Below, in pieces: positions 47,195 to 47,324 of a DNA stretch of 47,324 nucleotides. The translations under genes were made by a program, and so were the position numbers. Within the stretch, counting starts at the first letter, position 1; every line of letters begins with the position of its first letter. Below the pieces are notes generated by a model that was given only the letters and a program-made list of their open reading frames with translations, was not told the origin of the DNA and did not search any database. Location: positions 1 to 47,324 of the forward strand of contig JAJZUL010000025.1 of NCBI GenBank assembly GCA_021848545.1. Direction: 5' to 3'. The stretch is from Pseudomonadota bacterium. Its GTDB lineage: Bacteria; Pseudomonadota; Alphaproteobacteria; Rhodospirillales; Magnetospirillaceae.

Positions 47195-47306
47195 GCCTCA
47201 GGCGCCGGCGCTCGCGCTTGGCTATCCTCACTCGCTCCGCTCGCTCCGGCGCGCTCAACGCGCATAGTCGGCGGCTGACGCCGCCTCCGGGTGCCGTAGG
47301 TCGAGG
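47195..47306 (-). repeat. Intergenic repeat family C, copy 4
   Basis: Reverse complement of the copies at 39647 and 39791, full length. The hairpin reads GGCGGCGTCAGCCGCC on the minus strand: same stem as copy 1 with a changed loop. Located just after hss. Confidence 0.88.
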
Positions 47307-47324
47307 GTTGTGGGGGCGGGGGCG

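Overview
The window reads as chromosomal DNA of an alphaproteobacterium, most likely a Rhodospirillales (Magnetospirillum- or Phaeospirillum-like) spirillum. This is inferred from gene content and not from a database match. Support comes from high GC with strongly GC-biased third positions, a CckA-type hybrid kinase, a perfect CtrA box (TTAA-N7-TTAA) between flagellar operons, an alphaproteobacterial LexA box (GAAC-N7-GAAC) before recA, homospermidine synthase, and an FlhB C-domain paralogue beside fliO-fliP. No rRNA, tRNA or CRISPR was seen.

Layout. 1-5.4 kb: glycogen phosphorylase (-), a surface-antigen-like lipo/envelope protein (+), a CBS-pair protein (-) and an Hsp20 (-). 5.5-13.4 kb: two divergent flagellar operons, flhB2-orf87-fliO-fliP leftward and flgB-flgC-fliE-fliQ-fliR-flhB-cckA rightward, sharing a control region with the CtrA box. 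13.4-14.6 kb: recA with promoter and LexA box. 14.7-16.3 kb: an AT-richer type II restriction-modification island (BglII/BstYI-like nuclease plus MT-A70 methylase). 16.5-18.2 kb: ettA (-). 18.8-25.0 kb: a complete cytochrome bd locus cydA-cydB-cydX-cydD-cydC. 25.2-26.0 kb: a PPP-type phosphatase (-). 26.2-30.4 kb: an operon-like run of two diverged GGDEF-EAL-like proteins followed by an ABC-2 exporter. 30.6-33.5 kb: a YjfB-like motility peptide, an unknown protein, a stand-alone receiver, an HPt protein and a methyltransferase. 34.2-37.9 kb: ligA and a TPR-like protein. 37.9-39.5 kb: an ELM1-family protein and a 2OG-Fe(II) oxygenase (-). 40-44.8 kb: the prkA(yeaG)-yeaH-spoVR stress operon (-). 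45.4-47.1 kb: a short leader ORF and homospermidine synthase (+).

How parts work together. CckA phosphorylates, through ChpT, CtrA, a known flagellar regulator in this class. Its gene is translationally coupled to the end of a flagellar export operon whose control region carries a CtrA box, which suggests a feedback loop. The cyd locus encodes both the oxidase and the CydDC transporter needed for its assembly. PrkA, YeaH and SpoVR form the conserved stationary-phase/stress module.

The most unusual features are (a) the diverged GGDEF-EAL pair with its exporter, the best candidate here for an undescribed system, and (b) the intergenic DNA. The latter is full of modular mobile-looking elements: hairpins bounded by TAG, several of which begin exactly at the TAG stop codon of a gene; MITE-like units with 16-bp inverted ends; and a repeat set with compensatory stem changes. 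At 33.5-34.1 kb one element is visibly inserted into another with a short target duplication.
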